Shown here piece by piece: positions 17,319 to 27,000 of a stretch of DNA of 64,000 bases; within the stretch, counting starts at the first letter, position 1; each line of letters opens with the position of its first letter. The position numbers were made by a program, and so were the translations under genes. The DNA comes from Ruminococcus hominis (GTDB lineage: Bacteria > Bacillota > Clostridia > Lachnospirales > Lachnospiraceae), in contig NZ_JACOPE010000001.1 of the NCBI RefSeq assembly GCF_014287355.1, positions 3,224,001-3,288,000 of the forward strand, written 5' to 3'. The notes beneath the pieces are model-generated. The model did no database searches and had not been told where the DNA came from. It worked only from the letters and a program-made list of their open reading frames with translations.

Positions 17319-18155
17319 ATGGACAATCACTTTAATACCCCTGCCGAAGTCATCGACCTAAGTATCAAGGCATGTGAAAATAAAACCCGCCTTCCACTTG
17401 GCAAGATGATTCTTCTCGGCATCATGGCCGGTGCATTTATCGCATTCGGCGGAGCAACAAGCAGCACAGCTGCACACGCTGTAGAAAATGTCGGAGTTGC
17501 CAGAGCTCTTGCCGGTACTATTTTCCCTGTAGGACTGATGCTCATTGTCTTTCTCGGCGGAGAACTTTTTACCGGAAACTGTCTTATTATTATGGATGTT
17601 TTCGACAAGCGTGTAACTTGGGGAGGACTTTTCCGTGACCTGATTATTGTATTTTTCAGTAATCTGATTGGTGCTCTATGCGTTGACATTCTGATCGTAT
17701 TCAGCGGAAACTTGAACTATTCGGGCGGTCTGCTCGGTGCTTACACAATTAAAGTTGCAGTCGGAAAACTTGCTATTTCACCAGTTCAGGGAATCGCATC
17801 CGGAATCTTGTGTAATATCCTTGTTTGTCTTGCAGTCTTAATGGCTACTTCTGCAAGAGATATTGCCGGAAAAGTATGGGCAATTTTCTTCCCGATATGT
17901 GCATTTGTTGTTGGCGGTTTCGAACACTGCGTTGCAAACATGTTTTATATTCCGGCTGGTATTATGGCAGCTGCTAACCCCGACTATGTTGCAAAGGCTA
18001 AAGATGCTTACGGCATCACAGCTGAGCAGATTGCCACTCTCACACCACTAAACAGTCTGCATAATTTTATTCCTGTCACACTTGGAAATATGATTGGTGG
18101 AATGGTGTTTGTAGGATTGCCATTGTATTTGATTTATAAAAAAAAGTGGGACTAA
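17319..18155 (+). CDS. Formate/nitrite-transporter (FNT) family channel
   Basis: 278 residues with six membrane helices and FNT features: FNTPAEVIDLSIKACENK at the N-terminus, GAFIAFGG, LFTGNCLI (the TGN loop), NILVCLAVLMA and FEHCVANMFYIPAGI with the central-pore histidine region. Family members move formate, nitrite or hydrosulfide. It follows the redox cluster after ~160 bp on the same strand, so the substrate could relate to that redox system; this is inference. Confidence 0.9.
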   Translation: MDNHFNTPAEVIDLSIKACENKTRLPLGKMILLGIMAGAFIAFGGATSSTAAHAVENVGVARALAGTIFPVGLMLIVFLGGELFTGNCLIIMDVFDKRVTWGGLFRDLIIVFFSNLIGALCVDILIVFSGNLNYSGGLLGAYTIKVAVGKLAISPVQGIASGILCNILVCLAVLMATSARDIAGKVWAIFFPICAFVVGGFEHCVANMFYIPAGIMAAANPDYVAKAKDAYGITAEQIATLTPLNSLHNFIPVTLGNMIGGMVFVGLPLYLIYKKKWD

Positions 18156-18211
18156 AGTTGCTGTTTAGTTCACTGAGTTGCTAGTTAGTTCACTAAATGG
18201 CAATACGTTCC

Positions 18212-18431
18212 TTACAAAAAATTGGTATAAGAACTCTTGCTCAGATTCCATGAGCGGGAGACACATAAGAGCGTAGATTTTTGCTAAAAGCAAATGAATT
18301 TGAACTCAAACTTGCTGCTACGCAGCTTCGAACATGTTCGTTCAAATTCATTACCACAAAAATCTACGCTCTAAGTATCTCCAACACTCACTCCATATTC
18401 GCTCGAATTTCTTATATCAATTTTTTTGTAA
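18212..18431 (-). ncRNA. Large structured hairpin, family B, copy 1
   Basis: Read on the minus strand: an outer stem (18409-18431 with 18212-18232), an internal loop starting TTCGAGCGAATATGGAGTGAG, a GGAGATAC/GTGTCTCC stem, a 16-base stem (18357-18372 with 18247-18262 region), an AATGAATTTGAAC stem, and an apical GCTGC-GTA-GCAGC hairpin flanked by GAACATGTT and AGTTTGA. Copy 2 (18672-18884, plus strand) has the same plan with different stem bases. Transcription is not shown; the RNA call is inference from covariation. Confidence 0.6.
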
Positions 18432-18671
18432 GTAATGTATTGGCTCAAGTTGTGAGGTAAATAGAACTCAAAAGATATTTTTTTGGGGAAGGCATCTGCA
18501 ACAGCGAATATTAAGCCAGTGCAGATACAACGGTTGCCACAAAGATATCTGTACAAGCAATAACCTCAGGATATAGATACATCAGACGCTAGAAAACTAC
18601 AACTACAACTTCATCTAGTTTCTAGTATCTTCTTTCTATCTATTCACTACCTGTGCCGTTACACGGCTTTC
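18432..18671. other. Gene-free spacer between the two family B hairpins
   Basis: 240 bp with no supported gene. It contains a CTAGAAAACT/AGTTTCTAG hairpin (about 18590-18628). Upstream of the first hairpin, 18157-18200 holds two direct ~20-bp units of the form GTTGCTNNTTAGTTCACTNA. The short minus-strand frame crossing the hairpin has no ribosome site and no recognisable product. Confidence 0.5.
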
Positions 18672-18884
18672 GAAAATTATTATATATGGACTTCGTGCGA
18701 ATTTGGAGAGAGTTTTAGAAGTAGTTGGAGAGCTTATATTTGCGTTAAAGAAATTGAATGAACATGTTTGAGGCTCACAGAGCCGAGTTTGAATTCAATT
18801 TCTTTGTTCTTAGCAAATATAAGCTCTCTTATCTACTTCTTAACGAACGGAACTTGAGTAAGAAGTCCATATATAATAATTTTC
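18672..18884 (+). ncRNA. Large structured hairpin, family B, copy 2
   Basis: Perfect 22-base outer arms (18672-18693 and 18863-18884). Then the loop TTCGTGCGAATTTGGAGAGAG, an AGAAGTAG/CTACTTCT stem, AGAGCTTATATTTGC with its complement, AAAGAAATTGAAT with its complement, and an apical GGCTC-ACA-GAGCC hairpin flanked by GAACATGTTTGA and AGTTTGA. Loops match copy 1; stems do not, yet still pair. It ends 40 bp before the convergent M23-like gene. Confidence 0.6.
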
Positions 18885-18923
18885 AAAAGGACTGCGTAGG
18901 CCACCCAAGTGAATCAATAAACC

Positions 18924-19688
18924 CTACCCCTCCATAAAATCCAACGGATTCACCGGAACACCATCCTTTTGCACTTCAAAATACAAATTTGCTCCTTCCA
19001 CCGAATAATACTTTGTAGGTTCACTCACATACCCGATCAGTTCTCCTGCTCCCACATAATCTCCAATCTGCAGAGGCACTTCCTTCAACTGTCCATAAAC
19101 TGCTGTGTACCCATTTCCCATATCCAACGTTACCGTAACACCGGTCTGGGCAGTCTGTTCGATATTACTTACAATCCCTGGTGCTGCCGCCCCAATCTCT
19201 TCTCCAACTTGTCCGCCTATGATTATTGCCGGATTATATTTATATTGCTCCAGCGTTGGAAAATATACCGTCTGATCCATACTATAACCAATTAATGTTG
19301 CGCCACTTGCAGGCCATTCCAGAAGACTATTTTCATCAAACCAGACATTATACGTACTTGCCGATGTTTCTGTTTCCTGCAAAGCATCCTCATTATTATC
19401 TGCTGTATTCTCATTATTATCTGTCGCATTTTCATCTGTATCCTCTTCTGTATCAGATGTATTTGCTTCTTGTTCAGGCAGCACAATATCACTTGTTCCT
19501 ACTGACTGACTTTTTTCTTCTGTCCCTTTTGTTTCCTCCTGAGCATTCTTCACCTGCTGCTTTATTTTGTCCTCAGAATTGCGAAATGTATACGTACCAA
19601 TACCTGCAATCACTGCAACAAAACAGATGACAACTGCAACTGCTGCACTTCTTTTTTTCCAGAATGAAGCTTTCTCTTTATTATTCAT
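18924..19688 (-). CDS. SpoIIQ-like M23-fold protein, catalytically degenerate
   Basis: 254 residues: one N-terminal helix (VAVVICFVAVIAGIGTYTF), an acidic Asn/Glu/Asp-rich linker, then a LytM/M23 fold (PAIIIGGQVGEEIGAAAPGIVSNI ... YGQLKEVPLQIGDYVGAGELIGYV ... NLYFEV). The usual zinc ligands are absent: HxxxD is replaced by NPAIIIG and HLHFEV by NLYFEV. This fits a structural role as in SpoIIQ, the forespore partner of SpoIIIAH. It lies directly after spoIID, the usual order in Clostridia. I chose the ATG at 19688 over 19694 and the GTG at 19697 by spacing from AGAGG. Confidence 0.75.
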   Translation of the reverse strand: MNNKEKASFWKKRSAAVAVVICFVAVIAGIGTYTFRNSEDKIKQQVKNAQEETKGTEEKSQSVGTSDIVLPEQEANTSDTEEDTDENATDNNENTADNNEDALQETETSASTYNVWFDENSLLEWPASGATLIGYSMDQTVYFPTLEQYKYNPAIIIGGQVGEEIGAAAPGIVSNIEQTAQTGVTVTLDMGNGYTAVYGQLKEVPLQIGDYVGAGELIGYVSEPTKYYSVEGANLYFEVQKDGVPVNPLDFMEG

Positions 19689-19749
19689 ATTCATCACCTC
19701 TGGCTATATTTTTACCAGATAAATGAATTCTTATACCTATTTACTGATT

Positions 19750-20736
19750 TTATTCCATTGTCTGCTCCACAACTTCCGTCCCTTCATAAAAATACTGCAG
19801 AATTTCCCTATACGATTTTCCTTCTTTTGCCATCTGATTCGCTGTCCACTGGCTCATTCCCAAACCATGTCCATTACCGCTTGTTTTAATCTGTAATTCT
19901 CCCTTTACATCTTTTATAGAAAATGAACTCGATGGGAGTGACAGTGCTTCTCTAAATTGCTCTCCGCTACAAATGGTATTTCCTATTTTCATCTGCAACA
20001 CATATCCGGCAGAATCATAAGCTTCTATTTTAAAATCCGAAAACTTATAGAGCTTATCTGCATCCTTTTCTTCCACCGCTTTCAAAAATGGCTGACATTT
20101 TTTCTGTACCTCACGATACGATATAGTCCGTACTTGTAGTTCATCCTCTGCCTCTTTATCTTCCGGGCACTCTTTTGCCGTCAAATAAGGATATGCTTCT
20201 TGCCCTGTAACTTCCTGATAACTTCTCGTCATTCCGTTACTAGACCGATGAAACGGTACATATGCATACGTCCCCTGATAATACAACACTTGCTTTTTTG
20301 TTTCTTCCTCAGCTTGTATAAGCCTCTCATAATAAGAATCATCTTGAGCATTCATCTGCTTTTTTTCTATTTCTTTCGTTGTTAAATATTGTTCCTCGAA
20401 TACAGCTTCTCTTCCATTTTGTCTTGCATCCTCATTTATCTGATACAATTTTGTCCGCACAACAACCGCCTGCGCCTTTATAAATTCTCTTTCCGCCGAA
20501 ACCGGTACTTCTGCTGATAGCACTCCTGTGAAATATTCATTCCAGGGAACTTCTATGATTTCTTCCTCGCCTTTTATATCTGCCTGCTTTACTTTTACAA
20601 AATTTTGATTTTGGTTCCATTTTGTTTTCATATCCGCCCCATGAATAAACACGGTCATAACATATGGAAATAAAATAAGGATTATGAGGAAATATGCCCA
20701 GAATTTTATTTTCCGTTGTATCTCTTCTTTTTTCAT
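19750..20736 (-). CDS. spoIID: Stage II sporulation protein D
   Basis: 328 residues: an N-terminal membrane helix (FWAYFLIILILFPYVMTVFI) and the SpoIID/LytB domain with EVPWNEYFTGVLSAEVP, the catalytic-region glutamate, AQAVVVRTKLY, and C-terminal SGNGHGLGMSQWTANQMAKEGKSY. SpoIID is a lytic transglycosylase that acts during engulfment of the forespore. The next gene encodes the SpoIIQ-like protein. The ATG at 20736 is preceded by GGAGGG, which lies within a long hairpin (20738-20777). Confidence 0.88.
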   Translation of the reverse strand: MKKEEIQRKIKFWAYFLIILILFPYVMTVFIHGADMKTKWNQNQNFVKVKQADIKGEEEIIEVPWNEYFTGVLSAEVPVSAEREFIKAQAVVVRTKLYQINEDARQNGREAVFEEQYLTTKEIEKKQMNAQDDSYYERLIQAEEETKKQVLYYQGTYAYVPFHRSSNGMTRSYQEVTGQEAYPYLTAKECPEDKEAEDELQVRTISYREVQKKCQPFLKAVEEKDADKLYKFSDFKIEAYDSAGYVLQMKIGNTICSGEQFREALSLPSSSFSIKDVKGELQIKTSGNGHGLGMSQWTANQMAKEGKSYREILQYFYEGTEVVEQTME

Positions 20737-20737
20737 C

Positions 20738-20777
20738 AGAACAGCCCTCCATATCATATGATATGAAGGGCTGTCCT
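20738..20777. promoter_or_regulatory. Inverted repeat covering the spoIID ribosome site
   Basis: AGAACAGCCCT pairs with AGGGCTGTCCT (one mismatch), and the centre CATATCATATGATATG is itself self-complementary. The spoIID GGAGGG site is the complement of 20745-20750, inside the left arm. It could end transcription from the upstream membrane protein gene, or hide the spoIID ribosome site. Confidence 0.5.
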
Positions 20778-20791
20778 AATATATTCCATAT

Positions 20792-21565
20792 TTAAAGTTC
20801 TGTTATTTCATTGTCTGATGCGACCTCATCAGAATCTCCAGTATCTAATGATACTGCTTCATTTGCAATCGGCATTTCCTCTTGCGGTTCTTCTGTCTTT
20901 TGCTCTTCCTCTGTATCCTCTGTGGAATCTGCATCATGAGTCTCGTTATTATTGCTCTGCTCGCGATTTCTCATCACAAAGAAGCAAATAGACTCATACA
21001 ATGGTAAAAGTGCTCCGAGCACCGCATGTGCTACAGCCATATTTCCTGATGTCATATTGCGGTAAATCTGATAATTGACCATTACTCGCAAAGTCTTATA
21101 AAGGACCTCATATCCCAAACCTATGGCAAATGCCAGTATGAGCAGCATAATGAGAATTAAAATTCTTCCTGCACTTACATGCATCGTCATGCTAAATATT
21201 GCAAGCATTCCGCATAAACACATCACTCCATAGATGACCGAAACCACAACGCCGTACATAAGCGGAATGACTGCAAGCCAGATTCCTGTATCACGCATTG
21301 TTTTGTTCTTAAATGTGATATCTCCGCTCAATTTTCCCTGCAGATATATTCTAAAGAATGGAATAAATGCAAGCCATGCATACTCATATCCTCTATGCTT
21401 TGCAATTGTATATAATCCTATACCACGAAGGATATAACTTGCAAGGGAAATAATCCCTATCAACAGCATTACAATGATATAAAACATCATTATTCCTATT
21501 CCGATTCCTGTAAATGGATCCTCTGCCGGTATGCTGTAGCTGTAACCATAAATATTATTATACAT
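20792..21565 (-). CDS. Multi-pass membrane protein of unknown function
   Basis: 257 residues with about five membrane segments, including MFYIIVMLLIGIISLASYIL and ILILIMLLILAFAIGLGYEVLY, and an acidic Glu/Asp/Thr-rich C-terminal tail of ~60 residues. I do not recognise a characterised family. The RGYEYAWLAFIPFFRIYLQGKL segment is the kind of amphipathic motif seen in small gut-Firmicute membrane proteins. It starts 17 bases after the glgP stop, so it is probably cotranscribed with ileS and glgP. Confidence 0.7.
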   Translation of the reverse strand: MYNNIYGYSYSIPAEDPFTGIGIGIMMFYIIVMLLIGIISLASYILRGIGLYTIAKHRGYEYAWLAFIPFFRIYLQGKLSGDITFKNKTMRDTGIWLAVIPLMYGVVVSVIYGVMCLCGMLAIFSMTMHVSAGRILILIMLLILAFAIGLGYEVLYKTLRVMVNYQIYRNMTSGNMAVAHAVLGALLPLYESICFFVMRNREQSNNNETHDADSTEDTEEEQKTEEPQEEMPIANEAVSLDTGDSDEVASDNEITEL

Positions 21566-21582
21566 ATAAATCGCCTCTTCTT

Positions 21583-24057
21583 TTATTCAGGCTGTCCAGA
21601 CGGAACTGTTACTTTCTCCAATTTCCAAATATCTTTTACATACTCTTCAATTGTACGGTCTGATGTAAATTTACCGCTGCATGCAGTATTTAACATTGCC
21701 ATCTTTGACCATCTGTCCTGATCACGATATGCTTCTTCCACTCTCTTCTGAGCATCTGCATAAGATCTGAAGTCTTTCAGGATAAAGTATGTATCTGCTC
21801 TGTCTGTACACTGTGTATTCAGAAGTGAATTGTAAAGGTTCTTATACATCTCATGATCACCCTTTGCATATGTTCCATCCATCAGCTGATCAATAACACG
21901 TTTCAACTCCCAATCATTGAAATAAATATCTGTTGGGTTATATCCACCATTGTTTTCATAGTTGATAACTTCTTCTGAGCTCAATCCGAAGATAAATGCA
22001 TTTTCAATACCAACTTCTTCTACGATTTCCACATTGGCCCCATCCATTGTTCCAAGTGTTGGAGCACCATTCAACATAAACTTCATGTTTCCTGTACCTG
22101 AAGCTTCTTTTGATGCTGTAGAAATCTGTTCGCTGACATCTGCTGCCGCAAAAATCAACTCAGCGTTTGATACACGATAATCTTCGATAAATACAACCTT
22201 GATCTTTCCGTTGATACTTCTGTCATTGTTTACAACATCTGCAACTGAGTTGATCAGTTTGATTGTCTCTTTTGCTCTCTGATATCCTGCCGCTGCCTTT
22301 GCACCAAAGATAAATGTTCTTGGATAGAATGACATCTCCGGATGCTCTTTAATCTGATTATACAGATACATAACATGCAGAATATTTAATAACTGACGTT
22401 TGTACTCATGCAGACGTTTTACCTGTACATCAAAGATAGAACGTGGATCTACATCGATTCCATTGTGTTCTTTGATATATTTTGCAAGACGGACTTTATT
22501 CTGATATTTGATATCCATAAATTCTTTTCTTGCTTTTTCATCTTCTGCATATGGTTTCAATTTTGAAATCTGTGCAAGGTCTGTAATCCATCCGTCACCA
22601 ATCTTATCTGTTACCCAGTCAGCAAGAAGCGGATTACCATGAGCAAGGAAACGTCTCTGTGTAATACCATTTGTCTTATTGTTAAATTTCTCTGGCATCA
22701 TTTCATAGAAATCTTTCAGCTGCTCGTTTTTCAAAATTTCTGTATGAAGTTTTGCAACACCATTTACAGAGAATCCTGCGATGATTGCCATGTTAGCCAT
22801 ACGTACCTGACCATCCCAGAGAATTGCCATCTTACGTACTTTTTCTTCATTTCCAGGATATTTTGCTCTTACTTCATTTACAAAACGGCGATCAATCTCC
22901 TGCACGATCTGGTAAATACGTGGAAGCAGTTTAGAGAAAAGGTCGATTGGCCATTTTTCCAATGCTTCTGCCATAATTGTATGGTTTGTGTAAGCACATG
23001 TCTTAGTTGTAACATTCCATGCCTCTTCCCATGTCAGACCTTCCTGGTCGATGAGCAGATGCATCAGTTCAGGTACTGCAACTGTTGGATGTGTATCATT
23101 CATCTGAATAACAACTTTTTCGTAAAGTTTACGAACATCACTATTTGTTCTCTTATATTTTGCAATCAGCTCCTGCAAACTTGCAGAAATGAAGAAATAC
23201 TGCTGTTTTAAACGAAGCTCTTTTCCTGCATAATGATTATCATTAGGATAAAGTACTTCAACAATTGTTTTTGCCAGATTTTCCTGTTCTACTGCTTTGT
23301 GATAGTCTCCACGGTCAAATGAATCAAGCTGGAAATCAACAATTGCCTGTGCATCCCAGATACGTAATGTATTTACTACATGGTTTCCGTATCCAATGAT
23401 TGGCATATCGTATGGAATTGCAAGTACTGATTCATAATTTTCCTGAATAAACTCATCACGTCCTGTCTCAGGATTTTTCTCGAAACGGATATTTCCGCCA
23501 AAACGAACTTCTTTTGCATATTCTTCACGACGAAGTTCAAATGGATTTCCTTCTTTTAACCAGTTATCTGGTGTCTCCACCTGATATCCGTCTTTAATTT
23601 TCTGTTTGAACATTCCATAACGATAGCGAATTCCACATCCGTAAGCAGGGTAATTCAATGTTGCAAGAGAATCCAGGAAGCAGGCAGCCAATCTACCGAG
23701 GCCACCGTTTCCAAGAGCTGCATCTGGTTCTTCATCTTCAATCACGTTCAGATCGATTCCCATCTCATCCAGAGCTTCTTTTACTTCTGTATATGCTGTC
23801 ATATTGATCAGGTTGTTACCCAGCGCACGTCCCATCAAGAATTCCATTGACATGTAATATACTGTTTTTACATTCTCTTCTTCGTACTTGCTCTGTGTCT
23901 CAAACCAATCATCCATGATAATATCTTTTACTGCATATGATACTGCCTGGAAAATCTGCTGCTTTGAAGCTTCTTCAATCTTCTTACGATATAATGTTTT
24001 TACATTCTCTTTTACTGCCGCTTTAAATGCTTCCTTCTCAAATCTTTTGCTGTACAT
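21583..24057 (-). CDS. glgP: Glycogen/starch phosphorylase
   Basis: 824 residues, full family length. NGGLGRLAACFLDS, the glucan-site region and EASGTGNMKFMLNGAPTLGT with the pyridoxal-phosphate lysine (GNMK) are all present. The enzyme releases glucose-1-phosphate from glycogen. It starts four bases after the ileS stop, with its ribosome site (AGAGGGG) inside the end of ileS. Without a promoter of its own it would therefore share the ileS transcript and its T-box control. Confidence 0.96.
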   Translation of the reverse strand: MYSKRFEKEAFKAAVKENVKTLYRKKIEEASKQQIFQAVSYAVKDIIMDDWFETQSKYEEENVKTVYYMSMEFLMGRALGNNLINMTAYTEVKEALDEMGIDLNVIEDEEPDAALGNGGLGRLAACFLDSLATLNYPAYGCGIRYRYGMFKQKIKDGYQVETPDNWLKEGNPFELRREEYAKEVRFGGNIRFEKNPETGRDEFIQENYESVLAIPYDMPIIGYGNHVVNTLRIWDAQAIVDFQLDSFDRGDYHKAVEQENLAKTIVEVLYPNDNHYAGKELRLKQQYFFISASLQELIAKYKRTNSDVRKLYEKVVIQMNDTHPTVAVPELMHLLIDQEGLTWEEAWNVTTKTCAYTNHTIMAEALEKWPIDLFSKLLPRIYQIVQEIDRRFVNEVRAKYPGNEEKVRKMAILWDGQVRMANMAIIAGFSVNGVAKLHTEILKNEQLKDFYEMMPEKFNNKTNGITQRRFLAHGNPLLADWVTDKIGDGWITDLAQISKLKPYAEDEKARKEFMDIKYQNKVRLAKYIKEHNGIDVDPRSIFDVQVKRLHEYKRQLLNILHVMYLYNQIKEHPEMSFYPRTFIFGAKAAAGYQRAKETIKLINSVADVVNNDRSINGKIKVVFIEDYRVSNAELIFAAADVSEQISTASKEASGTGNMKFMLNGAPTLGTMDGANVEIVEEVGIENAFIFGLSSEEVINYENNGGYNPTDIYFNDWELKRVIDQLMDGTYAKGDHEMYKNLYNSLLNTQCTDRADTYFILKDFRSYADAQKRVEEAYRDQDRWSKMAMLNTACSGKFTSDRTIEEYVKDIWKLEKVTVPSGQPE

Positions 24058-24061
24058 GGTT

Positions 24062-27000
24062 TTACATCCCCTCTTTCCAAACTCCCATTGTAACTTGCTC
24101 GCCGTTTATCTTCCACTCTTTTACATAACCGGCTGGTTCTGCTTTTGTAACTTCCTCAGCAAGCACTTCACTGCTAATGCTTTCTGCGTATTTAGCAAAA
24201 ATGCTTTCTGCTTTTTCGCTTCCTGTATAAGTAACTCGGATCTTGTCCATAACTTCAAATCCGGCTTCTTTACGCATTGTCTGGATTTTACTGATAATCT
24301 CTCTTACAAATCCTTCCTCAAGAAGTTCTTCTGTCAGATTTGTATCAAGAACTACTGTAATTCCATTATCATTTTCTGATACATATCCTTCAATCTGAGC
24401 TGTATCAATCAACAAATCTTCTTTGAACAATGTAATTTCCTGACCATCTACATCCAGATTTAATGAACCACTCGCATTTAATTCATCCATTGCTGCATTA
24501 CCATCTATTGCATCGAGAGCTTTCTTAATTCCACCCAACATTTTACCATATTTTGGCCCAACTGTCTTTAACTGTGGTTTAAAGCTATATGAAGTAAAGT
24601 CTCTTACATCATCTGTAAATTTAACATTCTTTACATTCAGCTCATCTGCAACGATTTCCTGGTAAAATTCAGGTAATGTGAATTCTGCTTTCACAAACAT
24701 CTGTCCGATTGGCTGACGGTTCTTAATGTTAGATGTATTTCTGCAGGCACGTCCCATTACAACAAGTTTGAGTACATTTTCCATATTTGCTTCAAGCTCT
24801 GTATCAATGTAATCCTCATTTACAACAGGATAATCACAAAGATGGATACTTTCTGGAGCTGTCTGATCTACGCTTCTTACCAGATTCTGATAAATCTGCT
24901 CTGTCATAAATGGAATCATTGGTGCAGCAACTTTTGAAACAGTTACAAGTGCTGTATACAATGTCATGTATGCATTAATCTTATCCTGTTCCATTCCTTT
25001 TGCCCAGAAACGCTCACGGCTGCGTCTTACATACCAGTTACTCATATCATCTACGAAATCCTGAAGTGCTCTTGCACTCTCTGGAATTTTGTAGTTTGCA
25101 AGATTGTCATCCACTGTTTTAATCAATGTGTTCAGTTTTGACAACAGCCATTTATCCATAACGGATAACTTATCATACTCAAGTGTATATTTTGAAGCAT
25201 CGAATTCGTCAATATTTGCATACAATACGAAGAACGCATATGTGTTCCACAATGTTCCCATGAATTTACGCTGTCCTTCCATAACGGCTTTTCCGTGGAA
25301 ACGGTTTGGCAGCCATGGTGCACTGTTAACGTAGAAATACCAACGGATCGCATCTGCTCCGTACTGCTGTAATGCGTCAAACGGATCAACTGCATTTCCC
25401 TTAGATTTACTCATCTTCTGGCCGTTCTCATCCTGCACGTGTCCAAGTACGATTACATTCTGGTAAGGTGCTTTATTGAACAACAATGTAGAAATTGCCA
25501 GCAGAGAATAGAACCATCCACGAGTCTGGTCTACAGCCTCTGAAATAAACTGAGCCGGGAACTGTTTTTCAAAAATCTCTTTATTTTCAAATGGATAATG
25601 ATGCTGTGCGAAAGGCATTGATCCGCTGTCAAACCAACAGTCAATTACTTCCGGTACACGGTGCATTTCTTTACCACACTTTGGACACTTAATTGTTACA
25701 TCGTCAATATATGGACGGTGCAGTTCAATATCATCAGGACAATTGTCGGACATAGACTTCAGTTCCTCAATACTTCCGATTGAATGCATATGTCCACATT
25801 CACACTGCCAGATATTCAGTGGTGTTCCCCAGTAACGGTTACGGCTGATACCCCAGTCCTGAACATTTTCAAGCCAGTCACCGAAACGTCCTTTTCCAAT
25901 GCTTTCAGGAATCCAGTTGATTGTATTATTATTTGCGATCAAATCATCCTTAACAGCTGTCATCTTGATAAACCAAGACTCACGAGCGTAGTAAATCAGT
26001 GGAGTATCACATCTCCAGCAGTGAGGATAGCTATGCTCAAATTTTGGTGCATCGAACAGCAATCCCTTAGCATCCAGATCTTTGAGTACTTCTGGGTCTG
26101 CTTTTTTCACAAATAATCCTGCAAATGGAGTGCTGTCAGCCATCTCACCTTTTTCTGTTACAAGCTGTACAAATGGAAGATCATAATTTCTTCCTACATT
26201 CGCATCGTCTTCACCAAATGCTGGTGCGATATGAACAACACCTGTACCATCTGTCAATGTTACATATTCATCACATGTAACGAAAAATGCTTTTTTGCGC
26301 TGTTTTTCTGCTGCATCTGCTGCACACTGATACAATGGCTCATACTCTTTGTATTCCAGGTCTTTACCTTTATATCTCTCAAGTACTTCATATGCTGCCT
26401 GACCTTCTTCTGCCAGACGTCCAAGTACTGTGTCAAGCAATGCCTCTGCCATATAATAAGTATATCCGTCTGCTGCTTTTACTTTTACATAATCCTCTTT
26501 TGGATTCACACAAAGTGCAAGGTTTGATGGCAATGTCCAAGGTGTTGTTGTCCATGCAAGAATATATGCGTCCTCATCTTTTACCTTGAAACGAACAACT
26601 GCTGAACGTTCTTTGACATCTTTATATCCCTGAGCAACTTCCTGTGCTGAAAGCGGTGTTCCACAACGAGGACAGTAAGGTACGATCTTAAATCCTTTGT
26701 AAAGAAGTCCTTTATCCCAGATTGTTTTTAATGCCCACCATTCAGACTCGATAAAATTATTGTCATATGTGACGTATGGTTTCTCCATATCAGCCCAGAA
26801 TCCAACTGTACTTGAGAAGTCTTCCCACATTCCTTTATATTTCCAGACACTCTCTTTACATTTGTTGATAAATGGCTCCAGACCATATTTTTCAATCTGA
26901 TCTTTTCCATCCAGTCCAAGCAATTTTTCAACTTCCAATTCTACCGGAAGACCATGTGTGTCCCATCCTGCTTTACGAGGAACTTCATAACCTTTCATTG

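Noticed and set aside
18371..18556. Minus-strand frame of 61 codons between the FNT and SpoIIQ-like genes
   Set aside because: No ribosome site, no recognised product, and it runs into the family B hairpin.
22639..23211. 190-codon open frame antisense to glgP
   Set aside because: No ribosome site, Cys/Phe-rich composition typical of an antisense shadow, and glgP is certain on the other strand. The same applies to 43134-43865 (antisense to ribBA), 45140-45754 and 49474-50064.
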